Below, piece after piece: positions 24,277-33,554 of a stretch of DNA of 64,000 bases. The position numbers were made by a program, and so were the translations under genes. The stretch comes from Bacteroidales bacterium (GTDB lineage: Bacteria > Bacteroidota > Bacteroidia > Bacteroidales > F082): positions 1 to 64,000 of the forward strand of contig JANJXG010000003.1 in assembly GCA_024709145.1 (NCBI GenBank), read 5' to 3'. Below the pieces are notes generated by a model. It saw only the letters and a list, made by a program, of their open reading frames with translations. It made no database searches and was not told where the DNA came from. Every line of letters starts with the position of its first letter. Within the stretch, counting starts at the first letter, position 1.

Positions 24277-25209
24277 TTAGATTTTTCCAGAAATTCTTGC
24301 CCTCGCTATACTGGCGTTTAGTTCAAAACCGATCAGAAGAATAAAAGCATTGAAAAACAACCAGATCATAAAAATTATCAGTGTGCCAATCGAGCCGTAG
24401 AGGGCATTGTAATTGGAAAAATTGGCGATATAATAATTGAAACCGAGTGTCCCTGCAATCAGCAGAAAGGTTGCCAGGATTGAACCCGGACTGATAATGT
24501 GGTATTTCTTTCGGTTGGCAGGCCCCAGATAATACAGGAGTGAAACACTGAAAAATGTAAGTGCCAGGGTTGCAAGCCACTGGATGAGTTCGAGCATGAT
24601 CACGGTAAAATCACCCGAAATAATGTTATTGTCAATCATGAAGTTAATCAGTGTTCCTCCCATGGTGATCATGGCGATGGCCAATACAACAAAAACCGAT
24701 AGAATAATCAGCAGGATAATGGCAATGAGCCGTTGCTGCAGCCATGGTTTGGTCTGCGTGATGTGTGTCGACCCGTTGAATCCCTCCATGATGGCGCTCA
24801 GTCCGTTAGTGCTGAAAATGAAAGTTAGAACAAAGCTGAGTGAAAGTAAACCTGTATTTTGCTTGGTGACAATTTCAAAAATGGTTTTCTCAACCATGGC
24901 ATAGGTGTCAGCAGGAATTACCTCTGCGAATAAATTTAAAAGGCTGGCTTGAAAATTTTCGATGGGAATATAAGGGATTAACGTGAAGATGAAGATGATA
25001 AATGGAAATATCGCCAAAAAGAAACTGAAAGCAACCGCGGCAGCCCTCACCGAGAGTGCTCCTTTAAAGAGTCCGTTGAGAAAAAAAACAAGGACATCAT
25101 ACAAGGGTATTTGTTCGAAACCCGGTACAATGATCCTGCGAAGCAAGCCAATCATCTTTTCTTTGGCTGTGAGGTACCTTCTGAAATATTTATGACGAAT
25201 CCGGTTCAT
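24277..25209 (-). CDS. YihY/BrkB family membrane protein
   Basis: 310 aa with six hydrophobic segments and the YihY/virulence-factor-BrkB features ALSVRAAAVAFSFFLAIFP near the first segment and GSIGTLIIFMIWLF in the last. An inner-membrane protein of uncertain function; the historical ribonuclease BN label for this family is not supported. It lies 35 nt downstream of nadC on the same strand, so it may share that operon. Confidence 0.88.
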   Translation of the reverse strand: MNRIRHKYFRRYLTAKEKMIGLLRRIIVPGFEQIPLYDVLVFFLNGLFKGALSVRAAAVAFSFFLAIFPFIIFIFTLIPYIPIENFQASLLNLFAEVIPADTYAMVEKTIFEIVTKQNTGLLSLSFVLTFIFSTNGLSAIMEGFNGSTHITQTKPWLQQRLIAIILLIILSVFVVLAIAMITMGGTLINFMIDNNIISGDFTVIMLELIQWLATLALTFFSVSLLYYLGPANRKKYHIISPGSILATFLLIAGTLGFNYYIANFSNYNALYGSIGTLIIFMIWLFFNAFILLIGFELNASIARARISGKI

Positions 25210-25244
25210 CGATTGTGATTGCGTTGAAAGAGAGAAGCTGGTGG

Positions 25245-26090
25245 TCAGACGGCTCTCAGGCTCATGTCCAGGCTTTTGATTTGATGCGTTAAAGCCCCTA
25301 CACTGATAAAATCAACCCCTGTTTCGGCATATTTCCTCAAGGTATGGTGGTTGATACCCCCGGAGGCTTCTGTTTCAAAACGACCTCCAATCAATTTAAC
25401 GGCCCGGGCAAGTGCTTCAGGGTCAAAATTATCGAGCATCACACGATCAACACCGCCAACTTGCATCACTTCATCCAGCTCGGCGAAATTTCTAACCTCA
25501 ACTTCAATTTGCAGGCGCTTACCGGTTCTTTTTAAGTAGAGTCTGGTGTTTTCGATGGCAGTTGTTATACTTCCTGCATGGTCGACATGATTATTTTTTA
25601 TCAGGATCATGTCGAAAAGCCCAAACCGATGGTTAAAAGCTCCGCCAATGCGTACGGCCATTTTCTCGAAAATGCGCATATTGGGGGTGGTTTTTCGCGT
25701 GTCGAGCAGACGTGTATTCAATCCATCGAGCAGCTTTACCATCTGATGGGTATAGGTGGCGATTCCGCTCATACGTTGCATATAGTTGAGTACAAGACGC
25801 TCGGCAGTGAGAAGGGTTTGAACACGACCACTGACTTCGAATGCAATGTCTCCGGGGTAGACAGCTGTTCCATCTTCGATAAAAACCTGAAAAGTAACGG
25901 ATGGGTCGAACTCGCGAAAAACGATTCTGGCCACTTCCACACCGGCTAAGATCCCCTCTTCTTTGATGAGAAGTCGGGCTTTCCCTGTGGCCGTATCAGG
26001 TATACTTGCCAGCGAAGTGTGATCACCATCACCAACATCTTCTCTGATTGCCAGTCTGATGAGTTCTTCAGGTGTAATCAATTCGTTCAT
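25245..26090 (-). CDS. nadC: Nicotinate-nucleotide pyrophosphorylase (carboxylating)
   Basis: 281 aa, usual length. QPRTase converts quinolinate and PRPP to nicotinate mononucleotide in de novo NAD synthesis. Visible motifs: LNYMQRMSGIAT, LDTRKTTPNMR (substrate-binding Arg/Lys), GGAFNHRFGLFDMILIKNNH, and the C-terminal EASGGINHHTLRKYAETGVDFIS. The start overlaps the stop of the upstream small exported-protein gene by 4 nt. No nadA or nadB is visible in the window. Confidence 0.95.
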   Translation of the reverse strand: MNELITPEELIRLAIREDVGDGDHTSLASIPDTATGKARLLIKEEGILAGVEVARIVFREFDPSVTFQVFIEDGTAVYPGDIAFEVSGRVQTLLTAERLVLNYMQRMSGIATYTHQMVKLLDGLNTRLLDTRKTTPNMRIFEKMAVRIGGAFNHRFGLFDMILIKNNHVDHAGSITTAIENTRLYLKRTGKRLQIEVEVRNFAELDEVMQVGGVDRVMLDNFDPEALARAVKLIGGRFETEASGGINHHTLRKYAETGVDFISVGALTHQIKSLDMSLRAV

Positions 26091-26503
26091 TTCTTTTTAA
26101 TATTGAATACATGGATGAGATCGTTTCCATTCTTTTGATTCACAACAACATAGATGTAGTATGAAACCGACTTGCTGTAATAGTCGCCGATATAAAACCG
26201 GCTCTTGGATCCGGTATTGCCTTGCTGTCGGATCACGATGCTGTCGGCAGGCCAATTCTCAAAAAAATCACGTGTCAGCATGATGGTGTGGCTTTTGCTG
26301 AAATTTCCGGTTGCAGAAGGTAATTCCAGTGCAACCAGCTCATCAAGGTAGGCTCCTAATTTTTGAGCATCGCCATTTCTAGCTGGATTTAACCATAAAC
26401 CAGCCTGATCATACTTCTCTTGCGCAGGAGCCAGAAGGTTGACCGTCAATAAAATAAATAAGACCAAAGGCATCAGAATACGGGAGTTGACGACAGTTTT
26501 CAT
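26087..26503 (-). CDS. Small exported protein, DUF4783-like
   Basis: 138 aa. Signal peptide MKTVVNSRILMPLVLFILLTV to APAQ; the mature domain (~110 aa) has the NTF2-like layout of the DUF4783 group: a helical start (GDAQKLGAYLD), MLTRDFFENWPADS, and a strand-rich end (DLIHVFNIKKK). Function unknown. The ATG at 26503 was chosen over a longer reading to 26668 because it begins a clean signal peptide and lies 20 nt downstream of a -7 box (26524-26531). Overlaps nadC by 4 nt. The family assignment is from memory of pattern, hence moderate. Confidence 0.65.
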   Translation of the reverse strand: MKTVVNSRILMPLVLFILLTVNLLAPAQEKYDQAGLWLNPARNGDAQKLGAYLDELVALELPSATGNFSKSHTIMLTRDFFENWPADSIVIRQQGNTGSKSRFYIGDYYSKSVSYYIYVVVNQKNGNDLIHVFNIKKK

Positions 26504-26523
26504 TCCTTCATGATAATGAAGGC

Positions 26524-26531
26524 CAAAAATA
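26524..26531 (-). promoter_or_regulatory. -7 box for the DUF4783-like gene and nadC
   Basis: TATTTTTG on the minus strand, exact match to TAnnTTTG, 20 nt before the ATG. Confidence 0.45.
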
Positions 26532-26705
26532 CGATTAAATCCGTTGTCTTCTGCTGTTAGGTGCCGACAATCCTGCCATCCTTTGAAGCAACGATTAATA
26601 ATTCGAATCAGCCATAAGGCTATGTATGCCACATCTTTTATTAGGATGCGATAAAAATGTAAGATCAATTCTCATGTTTATGGAAATGACCTTTCAAATA
26701 TTGCC

Positions 26706-26713
26706 TATCTTTG
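26706..26713 (+). promoter_or_regulatory. -7 box for the coiled-coil lipoprotein gene
   Basis: TATCTTTG, exact match, 27 nt before the ATG at 26741. It overlaps an in-frame TTG at 26711 and so excludes it as the start. Confidence 0.5.
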
Positions 26714-26740
26714 ATGCAGTACTTTTTGGATTGTAAAACA

Positions 26741-27460
26741 ATGAAAACATTCATATCTTTCTGTTTCTCACCATTATTCTGGTCTTTTCTGTTCGTTTTT
26801 TTGCTCGCTTCGTGTGAGGCGCCCAAAGAAGAATCACAAACTGAAAAGTTTGAGCGTGACCTTCAAAGTTTCAACAAGCGGATGAATAACATCGGGCAGA
26901 CGATGGATATTCTGGATGCGATGCAATCGGAACTTGACAAACTTGAAATACAGCGGGCTGAAGGGAAAATTTCGGAGGCTGAGTTCAACGAAAGGTCAAA
27001 TGAGGTCAAAGACACCTATGGCAGAGCTTTGGCAAAAAAAGATAATCTTCAGCCTGCCAATGGTTTGCCTCAATGGGCAGCCAGATTAGGACTCTCAGAG
27101 CCGACCGGATTGGTTCTCGACGCCTCTTTTTCGCAGATAACTTCCGTTGATAACAGCGAAGAAGGCTTCAATTCTGTTCTGCTTGTGTATACTGGTGCAT
27201 ACGAAGTTTCGATGAAGGAGGCTGCACGCATCGCCCGTCAGGCCGGAATTCCTTTAAGCAAGGATTTTATTCAGGCAAAGGAGCTTTCCGAAACTTATAA
27301 TACAACGCCTGTCAAAGGTGTAGCTTATATGAATTTTGACCCTTTCATCAAAGATGCTCCCATCAATATTTCGATCACAGTGGATGAAACAGGCATGCTC
27401 ACAATCAGTGCCGTGGATGTGGAGCAAATGCGGAGGCAGTTTGATGAAACAGCTAGATAG
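26741..27460 (+). CDS. Putative lipoprotein with N-terminal coiled coil
   Basis: 239 aa, unrecognised. Residues 1-27 are a lipoprotein signal ending in the lipobox LLASC. Residues ~35-105 are highly charged and heptad-like, suggesting a coiled coil. The C-terminal ~130 residues form a compact domain (FNSVLLVYTGAYEVSMKEAARIA) of unknown type. Probably envelope-attached. Followed after 37 nt by the GLUG protein gene on the same strand. Confidence 0.7.
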   Translation: MKTFISFCFSPLFWSFLFVFLLASCEAPKEESQTEKFERDLQSFNKRMNNIGQTMDILDAMQSELDKLEIQRAEGKISEAEFNERSNEVKDTYGRALAKKDNLQPANGLPQWAARLGLSEPTGLVLDASFSQITSVDNSEEGFNSVLLVYTGAYEVSMKEAARIARQAGIPLSKDFIQAKELSETYNTTPVKGVAYMNFDPFIKDAPINISITVDETGMLTISAVDVEQMRRQFDETAR

Positions 27461-27497
27461 TTTATCTTTTTTTATAATCAACCAATCAATTTGTACC

Positions 27498-29795
27498 ATG
27501 AAAAAACAGTTAAAAAAATCTGAGAACTTTAAAAGCCTCCTTAAATCATTTTCCAGAGTTGGTTTTTTTGTAAGTTTTTTTCTACTCTTATATTCTTCAA
27601 TTCTCAAAGGAAGTGAATCCCATCAGTCAAGAATTCTGGACTTTCGCGAAATTTTTATAATTTCCTCCAATAATAATACTGAAGTACCAGATAATGAAAG
27701 CAATAAATCTCAGTTTGCAGGTGGTTCTGGGATGCCCGATGATCCGTATCTGATTGAAAATGCACACCAGCTTAACCAGGTAAGAAATTATTTGGGTGCG
27801 TCCTTTAAGTTGATTAGTGACATTGACCTGTATGTTTTTCCCTGGAATCAAGATCAGGGTTGGCTACCAATTGGAACAATTGTTCATCCTTTTACGGGAA
27901 GTTTTGATGGTGATATGTTTTCTATTTCGAATTTGTTTATTAACAGGCCAAATACTGAGTATGTTGGTGTTTTCGGATTTCTCACAGGAGCTATTGTTAA
28001 GAATGTTTTTATTACAAATACAAATGTAAAAGGATCATTAATGGTGGGTAGTATTGGCGGTAAAGGAAATTTTGGGACCCTTTTCGAGAATATTCATGTA
28101 ACCAATGCACATATCCAAGTGACCTATAGGTATAGCGGTGGTTTAATAGGGGGAATGGATGATTGTACGGTGAGAAAGTGTTCGAGTAATGGGGTAAACA
28201 TTTATACTGGATATGATTGGAATTTCATTGGAGGATTAATTGGAGGGGTAACGTCAACTACAACAAATCAAGGTAATTTAATTGAGGAATCATACAGTAA
28301 AACGAATGTGCAGAGCTTTGATCATAATTCATATGGTGGGTTGCTTGGAGTTACCTGGATTAAAACAACAATAAGAAATTGTTACTCTATGGGTGATGTT
28401 TTGGGTTCAGGAGATTTTGTGGGCGGTTTTCTTGGAGAAGTTGGATCAGGTTATTCGGATTTAGTTCTCGAGAATAATTATTCAACTTCAAAAGTTATTT
28501 CACCTGGTGGACAGGTCAATGGATTCCTGGGGAAGTCCGGACAAGGAATATTTGTTGGTAACTTTTGGGATTACGAGACCTCAGGACAGAATTATGATCC
28601 AATTGCTATCCCAAAGAATACTGCGCAAATGAAGATGATCGAAACTTATCAATATTTGGGCTGGGATTTTGATAATATTTGGTCAATTGATACTATCGGC
28701 AATTACAATAACGGATACCCTTTTTTGAAGTTTGAGTTGGAACTTTTAAATGATTGTTTACCTCCACAAACAATTACCGTTAGTTCTTTAACTGATAAAT
28801 CCTGTGTTATTCAATGGATTAATCCTAGCTTAGAAAGTAGTTATTGTCAGTTGATATGGGGGCCTAAAGGCTTCAATCCATCAACTGAAGGCACACTAGT
28901 TGATTCTATTTCAACACAATATTATTTTCTTGACTCTTTAACCCCGGTAACAGCATATGATGTTTATTTTCGATCAAAATGCAATGGAGGTTTTTTTAGT
29001 AATTGGTCAAAGAAATATTCGTTTAAAACATTTGGGATATTTAGCGTTTCAGGTGTTGGTACATATTGTTCAAACGAAAATCTAAGTCGTGTTAAATTGT
29101 TACTATCTGAATCACAGCCTGATGTAAATTATGTATTAGTTAAAAATGGTATTTCTCAAAGCGATACCTTAACAGGTACAGGTAATTTGTTGATGTGGAA
29201 TAATTTGACTGAGGGTATATATAGAGTGAAAGCTATAAATGCAGAGGCCTCGATTTTTATGCGTGATAGTGTGGTGGTGAAAACTATTTATCCTCCCGCT
29301 GTCATCTTTGATTTGCAAAAAGACACTTTAAGTGTTGCCCTGGACTCATTCGAACTTTCCGGAGGATTTCCTAAAGGCGGAGTGTATTCAGGCTTAAATG
29401 TTAGCTCAGGTTTGTTTTATCCTTCTTTAGCAGGTGTTGGTAGGCACGAATTGTTTTATACATTTACTGATGATTACGGTTGTCGTGATATTGCTTCTGT
29501 TCATCTTTCTGTAGTAAATTATATTGACCTTCTTGATATTGAAGCATCTGATCTGGTGGGTGTTTATCCAAACCCTGTGAAAGATATTTTACAAATTGAA
29601 TTTTTTGATCATAGTGTTTCAGCGGCTGAAATTAAGATATTTAGTGCAGATTATAGATTAGTATATTCAAACACCTACTTTAATAAAGGTAATAAGGTAA
29701 TTATTAATGTTTCAGATTTCAATAATGGAATTTACCATTTGGAAATTGATATGCGTGGGCAAGGTACCGTCAAAAATAGGTTCATTAAGCTTTAA
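27498..29795 (+). CDS. GLUG-repeat surface protein with fibronectin-like and T9SS sorting domains
   Basis: 765 aa. A signal/TM segment near residues 18-35; a GLUG-type beta-helix region (~75-300) with repeats such as GGLIGGMDDCTV, GGLIGGVTST and VGGFLGEVGS; a fibronectin type III-like domain (~425-515, SLTDKSCVIQW); an Ig-like domain; and a C-terminal T9SS type A sorting domain (YPNPVKDILQIEFF). Likely an adhesin or surface protein. The ATG at 27498 is preferred to a longer frame from 27336 that would overlap the upstream lipoprotein gene. Strikingly AT-rich compared with neighbours. Confidence 0.8.
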   Translation: MKKQLKKSENFKSLLKSFSRVGFFVSFFLLLYSSILKGSESHQSRILDFREIFIISSNNNTEVPDNESNKSQFAGGSGMPDDPYLIENAHQLNQVRNYLGASFKLISDIDLYVFPWNQDQGWLPIGTIVHPFTGSFDGDMFSISNLFINRPNTEYVGVFGFLTGAIVKNVFITNTNVKGSLMVGSIGGKGNFGTLFENIHVTNAHIQVTYRYSGGLIGGMDDCTVRKCSSNGVNIYTGYDWNFIGGLIGGVTSTTTNQGNLIEESYSKTNVQSFDHNSYGGLLGVTWIKTTIRNCYSMGDVLGSGDFVGGFLGEVGSGYSDLVLENNYSTSKVISPGGQVNGFLGKSGQGIFVGNFWDYETSGQNYDPIAIPKNTAQMKMIETYQYLGWDFDNIWSIDTIGNYNNGYPFLKFELELLNDCLPPQTITVSSLTDKSCVIQWINPSLESSYCQLIWGPKGFNPSTEGTLVDSISTQYYFLDSLTPVTAYDVYFRSKCNGGFFSNWSKKYSFKTFGIFSVSGVGTYCSNENLSRVKLLLSESQPDVNYVLVKNGISQSDTLTGTGNLLMWNNLTEGIYRVKAINAEASIFMRDSVVVKTIYPPAVIFDLQKDTLSVALDSFELSGGFPKGGVYSGLNVSSGLFYPSLAGVGRHELFYTFTDDYGCRDIASVHLSVVNYIDLLDIEASDLVGVYPNPVKDILQIEFFDHSVSAAEIKIFSADYRLVYSNTYFNKGNKVIINVSDFNNGIYHLEIDMRGQGTVKNRFIKL

Positions 29796-29809
29796 ATCCC
29801 AGGAAGAGA

Positions 29810-30499
29810 ATGGATGTTATCATTACAGGTTGTAGCAGAGGTATCGGCTTCGAATTGGTGAAAGCTTTTCTGGCTGCATCCGACAGCAGGGTGCTGGCAA
29901 TTTCCCGGAATGTGAATTCGCTCGAAAAACTATCTGCTGATCATGCCGGAAAACTTTTTCCTGTATCACTGGATCTTGCAGTGGAAGGATTTACAAAGCA
30001 ATTGGGTGAGCTCATTCACCAGCTTGAATTTCGGCCCACTGTCCTGATTAACAATGCAGGATTGCTCGTCAATAAACCCTTTGATGCCATGCAAAACAAT
30101 GATTTTGATCAGATGTTTGGCATCAATGTTAAAGCACCATTTCAGCTGATTCGCTTTTTATTGCCTCATTTTGTGCCGGGCGCCCATATTGTCAACATTG
30201 GCAGCATGGGTGGATTTCAGGGGAGTGTAAAATTTCCAGGGCTCTCGCTCTACAGCGCAAGCAAAGCTGCGTTGGCAGTTTTGACAGAGTGTCTGGCGGC
30301 CGAATTGAATGTTTATAATATAAGGTGTAATTGCCTGGCTCTCGGGGCTGCTCAAACCGAAATGCTTGAACAGGCTTTTCCTGGTTACAATGCGCCGGTT
30401 TCGGCGAATGACATGGCTGAATTTATCCTTCATTTTGCGCTTGAATCCCACCATTTTATCAATGGTAAAATAATCCCCGTTTCGTTATCAACTCCTTAA
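29810..30499 (+). CDS. Short-chain dehydrogenase/reductase
   Basis: 229 aa classical SDR. NAD(P)-binding TGCSRGIG at residues 6-13, NNAG at 81-84, catalytic Ser132, Tyr148 and Lys152 (YSASK). The substrate cannot be inferred. The gene begins 15 nt after the GLUG protein and is followed after 9 nt by the RseC-like gene; base composition returns to that of the rest of the window here. Confidence 0.85.
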   Translation: MDVIITGCSRGIGFELVKAFLAASDSRVLAISRNVNSLEKLSADHAGKLFPVSLDLAVEGFTKQLGELIHQLEFRPTVLINNAGLLVNKPFDAMQNNDFDQMFGINVKAPFQLIRFLLPHFVPGAHIVNIGSMGGFQGSVKFPGLSLYSASKAALAVLTECLAAELNVYNIRCNCLALGAAQTEMLEQAFPGYNAPVSANDMAEFILHFALESHHFINGKIIPVSLSTP

Positions 30500-30508
30500 T
30501 TTATACAG

Positions 30509-30943
30509 ATGGCTGATTCGATGCAAGTTATTGAACATCCCGGTGTTGTAATCAAAATTTTTGACAAGAGGCTCGAAGTAATGATCCTGAGTCAATCGGC
30601 TTGTTCAAGCTGTCATGCCAAAGGAGCATGCACTGCCGCTGATATGGAAGAGAAAATTGTTGAAGTTGCAGATCCGGCTGCACATAATTATGTTGTCGGA
30701 CAGCAGGTAACTGTTTTTATGCAACAGCGATTGGGAACCCGGGCTGTTTTTTTTGGTTACATCCTGCCTTTTCTACTCATGGTGCTTACCCTTATTGTGC
30801 TCATTAGCAATGAAGTATCAGAGCCCTTCGCCGGATTATCGGCTTTGCTTGTATTGGTTCCTTATTATATCGGGCTTTATTTCCTGCGGGACAGACTTGA
30901 TAAAACATTTCTGTTTGCTGTAAAACCAATTTCAACCAATTAA
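30509..30943 (+). CDS. RseC/MucC family protein
   Basis: 144 aa. An N-terminal soluble part with Cys32, Cys35 and Cys41 (SACSSCHAKGAC), then two membrane segments (~75-95 and ~102-120), matching the SoxR-reducing-system RseC/MucC family. Members of this family are repeatedly found beside rnf genes and are thought to work with the Rnf complex in electron transfer. The rnf operon here starts 324 nt downstream on the same strand, but with its own promoter. Confidence 0.85.
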   Translation: MADSMQVIEHPGVVIKIFDKRLEVMILSQSACSSCHAKGACTAADMEEKIVEVADPAAHNYVVGQQVTVFMQQRLGTRAVFFGYILPFLLMVLTLIVLISNEVSEPFAGLSALLVLVPYYIGLYFLRDRLDKTFLFAVKPISTN

Positions 30944-31195
30944 GTCGCTGCCGCAGTTGAAAGTCTTGTTCATCCAACCGATAGCCGGTGTATTCTTTGA
31001 ACAAGTCTAAATTACTGATAATCTGTTAATTTAGAAGGTTTCTAAACTAAACCGAAACCTCACTGAGTATCAGCTTGTTTTCATGATGAGAAGAGGACTA
31101 TAATGATGTCGTTATATCGTTATCATCTTGATATAATGCATTTTAGCCAATAATCATGCTTTTCGGCTTAAAGTTTTGTTTCCGACCAATTATTT
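30944..31195. other. Hairpin-rich intergenic region before rnf
   Basis: No gene is visible. Consecutive inverted repeats occupy most of it: CTTGTTCA/TGAACAAG (30965-30972, 30998-31005), CTAAATTA/TAATTTAG (31007-31014, 31027-31034), AGGTTTC/GAAACCT (31036-31042, 31054-31060), CTGA/TCAG near 31063-31073, and TTATATC/GATATAA (31112-31118, 31130-31136). The first encloses ACCG/CGGT. None has a terminator-type T-run. It could be a structured 3' end, a small RNA or a protein-binding region. Confidence 0.4.
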
Positions 31196-31203
31196 TACTT
31201 TTG
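31175..31203 (+). promoter_or_regulatory. Candidate promoter of the rnf operon
   Basis: TACTTTTG (31196-31203) is an exact -7 match, with TTTG at 31175-31178, 17 nt upstream. The implied leader to the rnfB start at 31268 is about 57 nt. Confidence 0.55.
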
Positions 31204-31267
31204 TATTGTTGTTTATTTATTAACAACAAACGGAATAGCTTGTGAATCAACATTAAAAGCTCTTAAC

Positions 31268-32200
31268 GTGAACGATATTTTGCTTTTTACCATTCTTACG
31301 CTGGGCATACTTGGAACAGTGCTGGCGGTAATCCTGTATTTTGTTGCCCAAAAATTCAAAGTGATAGAAGATCCACGCATCGACCTTGTCGAAGAGGTCT
31401 TGCCAAAGGCCAATTGCGGAGGTTGCGGCTATCCCGGCTGTCGGAATTTTGCAGAGGTCTCTGTGAATGCTGCCAACGAGAAACAAAGTCTCGAAGGATT
31501 GAACTGTCCGGTTGGCGGCAACGATGTAATGAAGCAGGTGGCTGCCATTCTCGGGCTGGAAGTTGCTGATCAGGAGCCCATGATAGCGGTGGTACGCTGC
31601 AATGGGTCGCATGTCAACTCACCTGCACGGGTGAAATACGATGGGCCGGCCTCCTGTGCTTTTGCGCATCAGCTGTTTGCAGGAGAAGGCGGATGCCAGT
31701 TTGGCTGTCTGGGCCTGGGCGATTGTGTTGTTTCCTGCGATTTTGATGCTATTCACATGAACCCGGAAACAGGATTGCCTGTCGTAAACGACCTTTGTGT
31801 GGCTTGTGGTGCTTGTGTAAAGGCTTGTCCAAGAGGTATAATCGAGCTTCGGCACAAGGGTAAAAAAGACCGAAGGATTTTTGTAAGCTGCGTTAACAAG
31901 GAAAAAGGTGGCCCAGCCAGGAAAAACTGCCAGGTTGCCTGCATTGGGTGCAGTAAGTGTCAGCAGGTATGCCCTTACGATGCCATTGTTATGGCAAATA
32001 ATCTGGCTTACATCGATTTTGCAAAGTGCAAACTCTGCCGCAAATGTGTGGAAGTATGCCCGACCGATGCCATTCACGAAATCAATTTCCCATTGCGGAA
32101 ACCAAAAGCTGAACCGGCACCAGCCGACCCGGAAAGGGTGGATTCTCTTCATGTTGCCGGCAACAAAGAAAATGATATTCAATCAGACAGCAAAGCATAA
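31268..32200 (+). CDS. rnfB: Rnf complex subunit B (ferredoxin-type iron-sulfur protein)
   Basis: 310 aa. One N-terminal membrane helix (~5-25) followed by the Fe-S motif NCGGCGYPGC and several ferredoxin-like clusters: CQFGCLGLGDCVVSC, CVACGACVKACP, CIGCSKCQQVCP and CKLCRKCVEVCP. It accepts electrons from reduced ferredoxin on the cytoplasmic side. GTG start at 31268; no in-frame ATG precedes the membrane helix. First gene of the rnfBCDGEA operon, 12 nt ahead of rnfC. Longer than many RnfB proteins because of the extra cluster domain. Confidence 0.95.
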   Translation: MNDILLFTILTLGILGTVLAVILYFVAQKFKVIEDPRIDLVEEVLPKANCGGCGYPGCRNFAEVSVNAANEKQSLEGLNCPVGGNDVMKQVAAILGLEVADQEPMIAVVRCNGSHVNSPARVKYDGPASCAFAHQLFAGEGGCQFGCLGLGDCVVSCDFDAIHMNPETGLPVVNDLCVACGACVKACPRGIIELRHKGKKDRRIFVSCVNKEKGGPARKNCQVACIGCSKCQQVCPYDAIVMANNLAYIDFAKCKLCRKCVEVCPTDAIHEINFPLRKPKAEPAPADPERVDSLHVAGNKENDIQSDSKA

Positions 32201-32212
32201 GCAATCTTTGGT

Positions 32213-33550
32213 ATGAGTAATCTAAAGACATTTATTATTGGTGGTGTTCATCCGCCCGAGCAAAAATTGTCAGCCACTGCCGCAATCAGGCCTCTTCCAT
32301 TATCAAAACAATTGATCATTCCGCTTGGTCAGAACCTGGGAGCTCCTCCCAGGGTGATCGTAAAGAAAGGCGATGAGGTTAAGACAGGTCAGTTAATCGC
32401 GCAGGCTGACTCATTTATATCAGCCAACCTCCATTCGCCTGCCAGCGGGAAAATTGCCAAAATTGATGAGGCTGTCGATGCTTCCGGATTTCGCCGCCCT
32501 GCTATCTTTATCGATGTCACCGGCGATGAATGGGTTGATGACGTTGACACCAGTCCTGAGATTGTACGCGGGTTCTCTTTTTCAAAATCAGAAATTGTTT
32601 CCAGAATCAAAGCTGCCGGCCTCGTTGGATTGGGTGGTGCTACTTTCCCTACTCATGTTAAAATGATGGTTCCTGACGGGAAGAAAGCTACGCACCTTAT
32701 TATCAACGGGGTTGAATGCGAGCCTTATCTTACCTCTGACCATCGACTGATGCTTGAGAGAGGGGAGGAGATGCTTGTTGGCATTCAGCTGATGATGCAG
32801 GCACTTGAGGTTGATAAGGCTATTATCGGCATTGAAAACAACAAACCCGACGCCATTAGTCACCTTCAGCTGCATTGCAAAAGCTTTCAGGGAATCAGTG
32901 TTCAACCATTGAAAGTGAAATACCCTCAGGGGGGTGAAAAACAGCTGATCAAAGCTGCTGTTAACCGCGAAGTACCCTCAGGGAAATTGCCCATCGAAGT
33001 GGGTTGTGTTGTTTCCAATGTTGGCACTGCACTGGCGGTATATGAAGCTGTTCAGAAACGTAAACCTTTGATTGAAAGAGTTGTAACAGTAACAGGTAAA
33101 TCATTATCTAATCCATCCAACTTCCTTGTCAGGATTGGTACACCTGTTAACGAACTTATCGCTGCTGCAGGCGGCTTGCCAGGGGACACCGGAAAAATCA
33201 TCAATGGGGGGCCAATGATGGGAAAAGCTGTTTCGAGTCCCGATATTCCCGTTGTAAAAGGCTCATCAGGTATTTTATTGATACCTGAAAAAGAAAGCCG
33301 GCGCAAGAAACCAATAACTTGTATTCGCTGCTCAAAATGTACGGTGGCATGTCCGATGGGACTGGAGCCCTATTTATTAGCAAAATTATCGAAGCTTGGC
33401 ATGTTCGATCGCACTGAGGGAGGGCACATCATGGATTGTATTGAGTGTGGTTCGTGTCAGTACACCTGTCCATCGGGCCTGCCTTTGCTCGATTTCCTTC
33501 GCCTGGGAAAACAAAAAACCGCCCATTTAATCAGAACCAGAAAATCATAA
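32213..33550 (+). CDS. rnfC: Rnf complex subunit C (NADH-binding)
   Basis: 445 aa. Peripheral subunit that exchanges electrons with NAD(H). Visible: the glycine-rich nucleotide/FMN-binding segment GLVGLGGATFPTHVKM (~residue 137-152), INGVECEPYLTSDHRLM, and two C-terminal 4Fe-4S motifs, CIRCSKCTVACP and CIECGSCQYTCP. Standard RnfC length without the long alanine-rich tail of enterobacterial versions. 4 nt before rnfD. Confidence 0.95.
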   Translation: MSNLKTFIIGGVHPPEQKLSATAAIRPLPLSKQLIIPLGQNLGAPPRVIVKKGDEVKTGQLIAQADSFISANLHSPASGKIAKIDEAVDASGFRRPAIFIDVTGDEWVDDVDTSPEIVRGFSFSKSEIVSRIKAAGLVGLGGATFPTHVKMMVPDGKKATHLIINGVECEPYLTSDHRLMLERGEEMLVGIQLMMQALEVDKAIIGIENNKPDAISHLQLHCKSFQGISVQPLKVKYPQGGEKQLIKAAVNREVPSGKLPIEVGCVVSNVGTALAVYEAVQKRKPLIERVVTVTGKSLSNPSNFLVRIGTPVNELIAAAGGLPGDTGKIINGGPMMGKAVSSPDIPVVKGSSGILLIPEKESRRKKPITCIRCSKCTVACPMGLEPYLLAKLSKLGMFDRTEGGHIMDCIECGSCQYTCPSGLPLLDFLRLGKQKTAHLIRTRKS

Positions 33551-33554
33551 AACC

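Noticed and set aside
31619-32182. 187-codon open frame on the minus strand
   Set aside because: Fully antisense to rnfB, whose ferredoxin motifs are unambiguous; the frame's composition is what the reverse of a Cys/Gly-rich gene produces.
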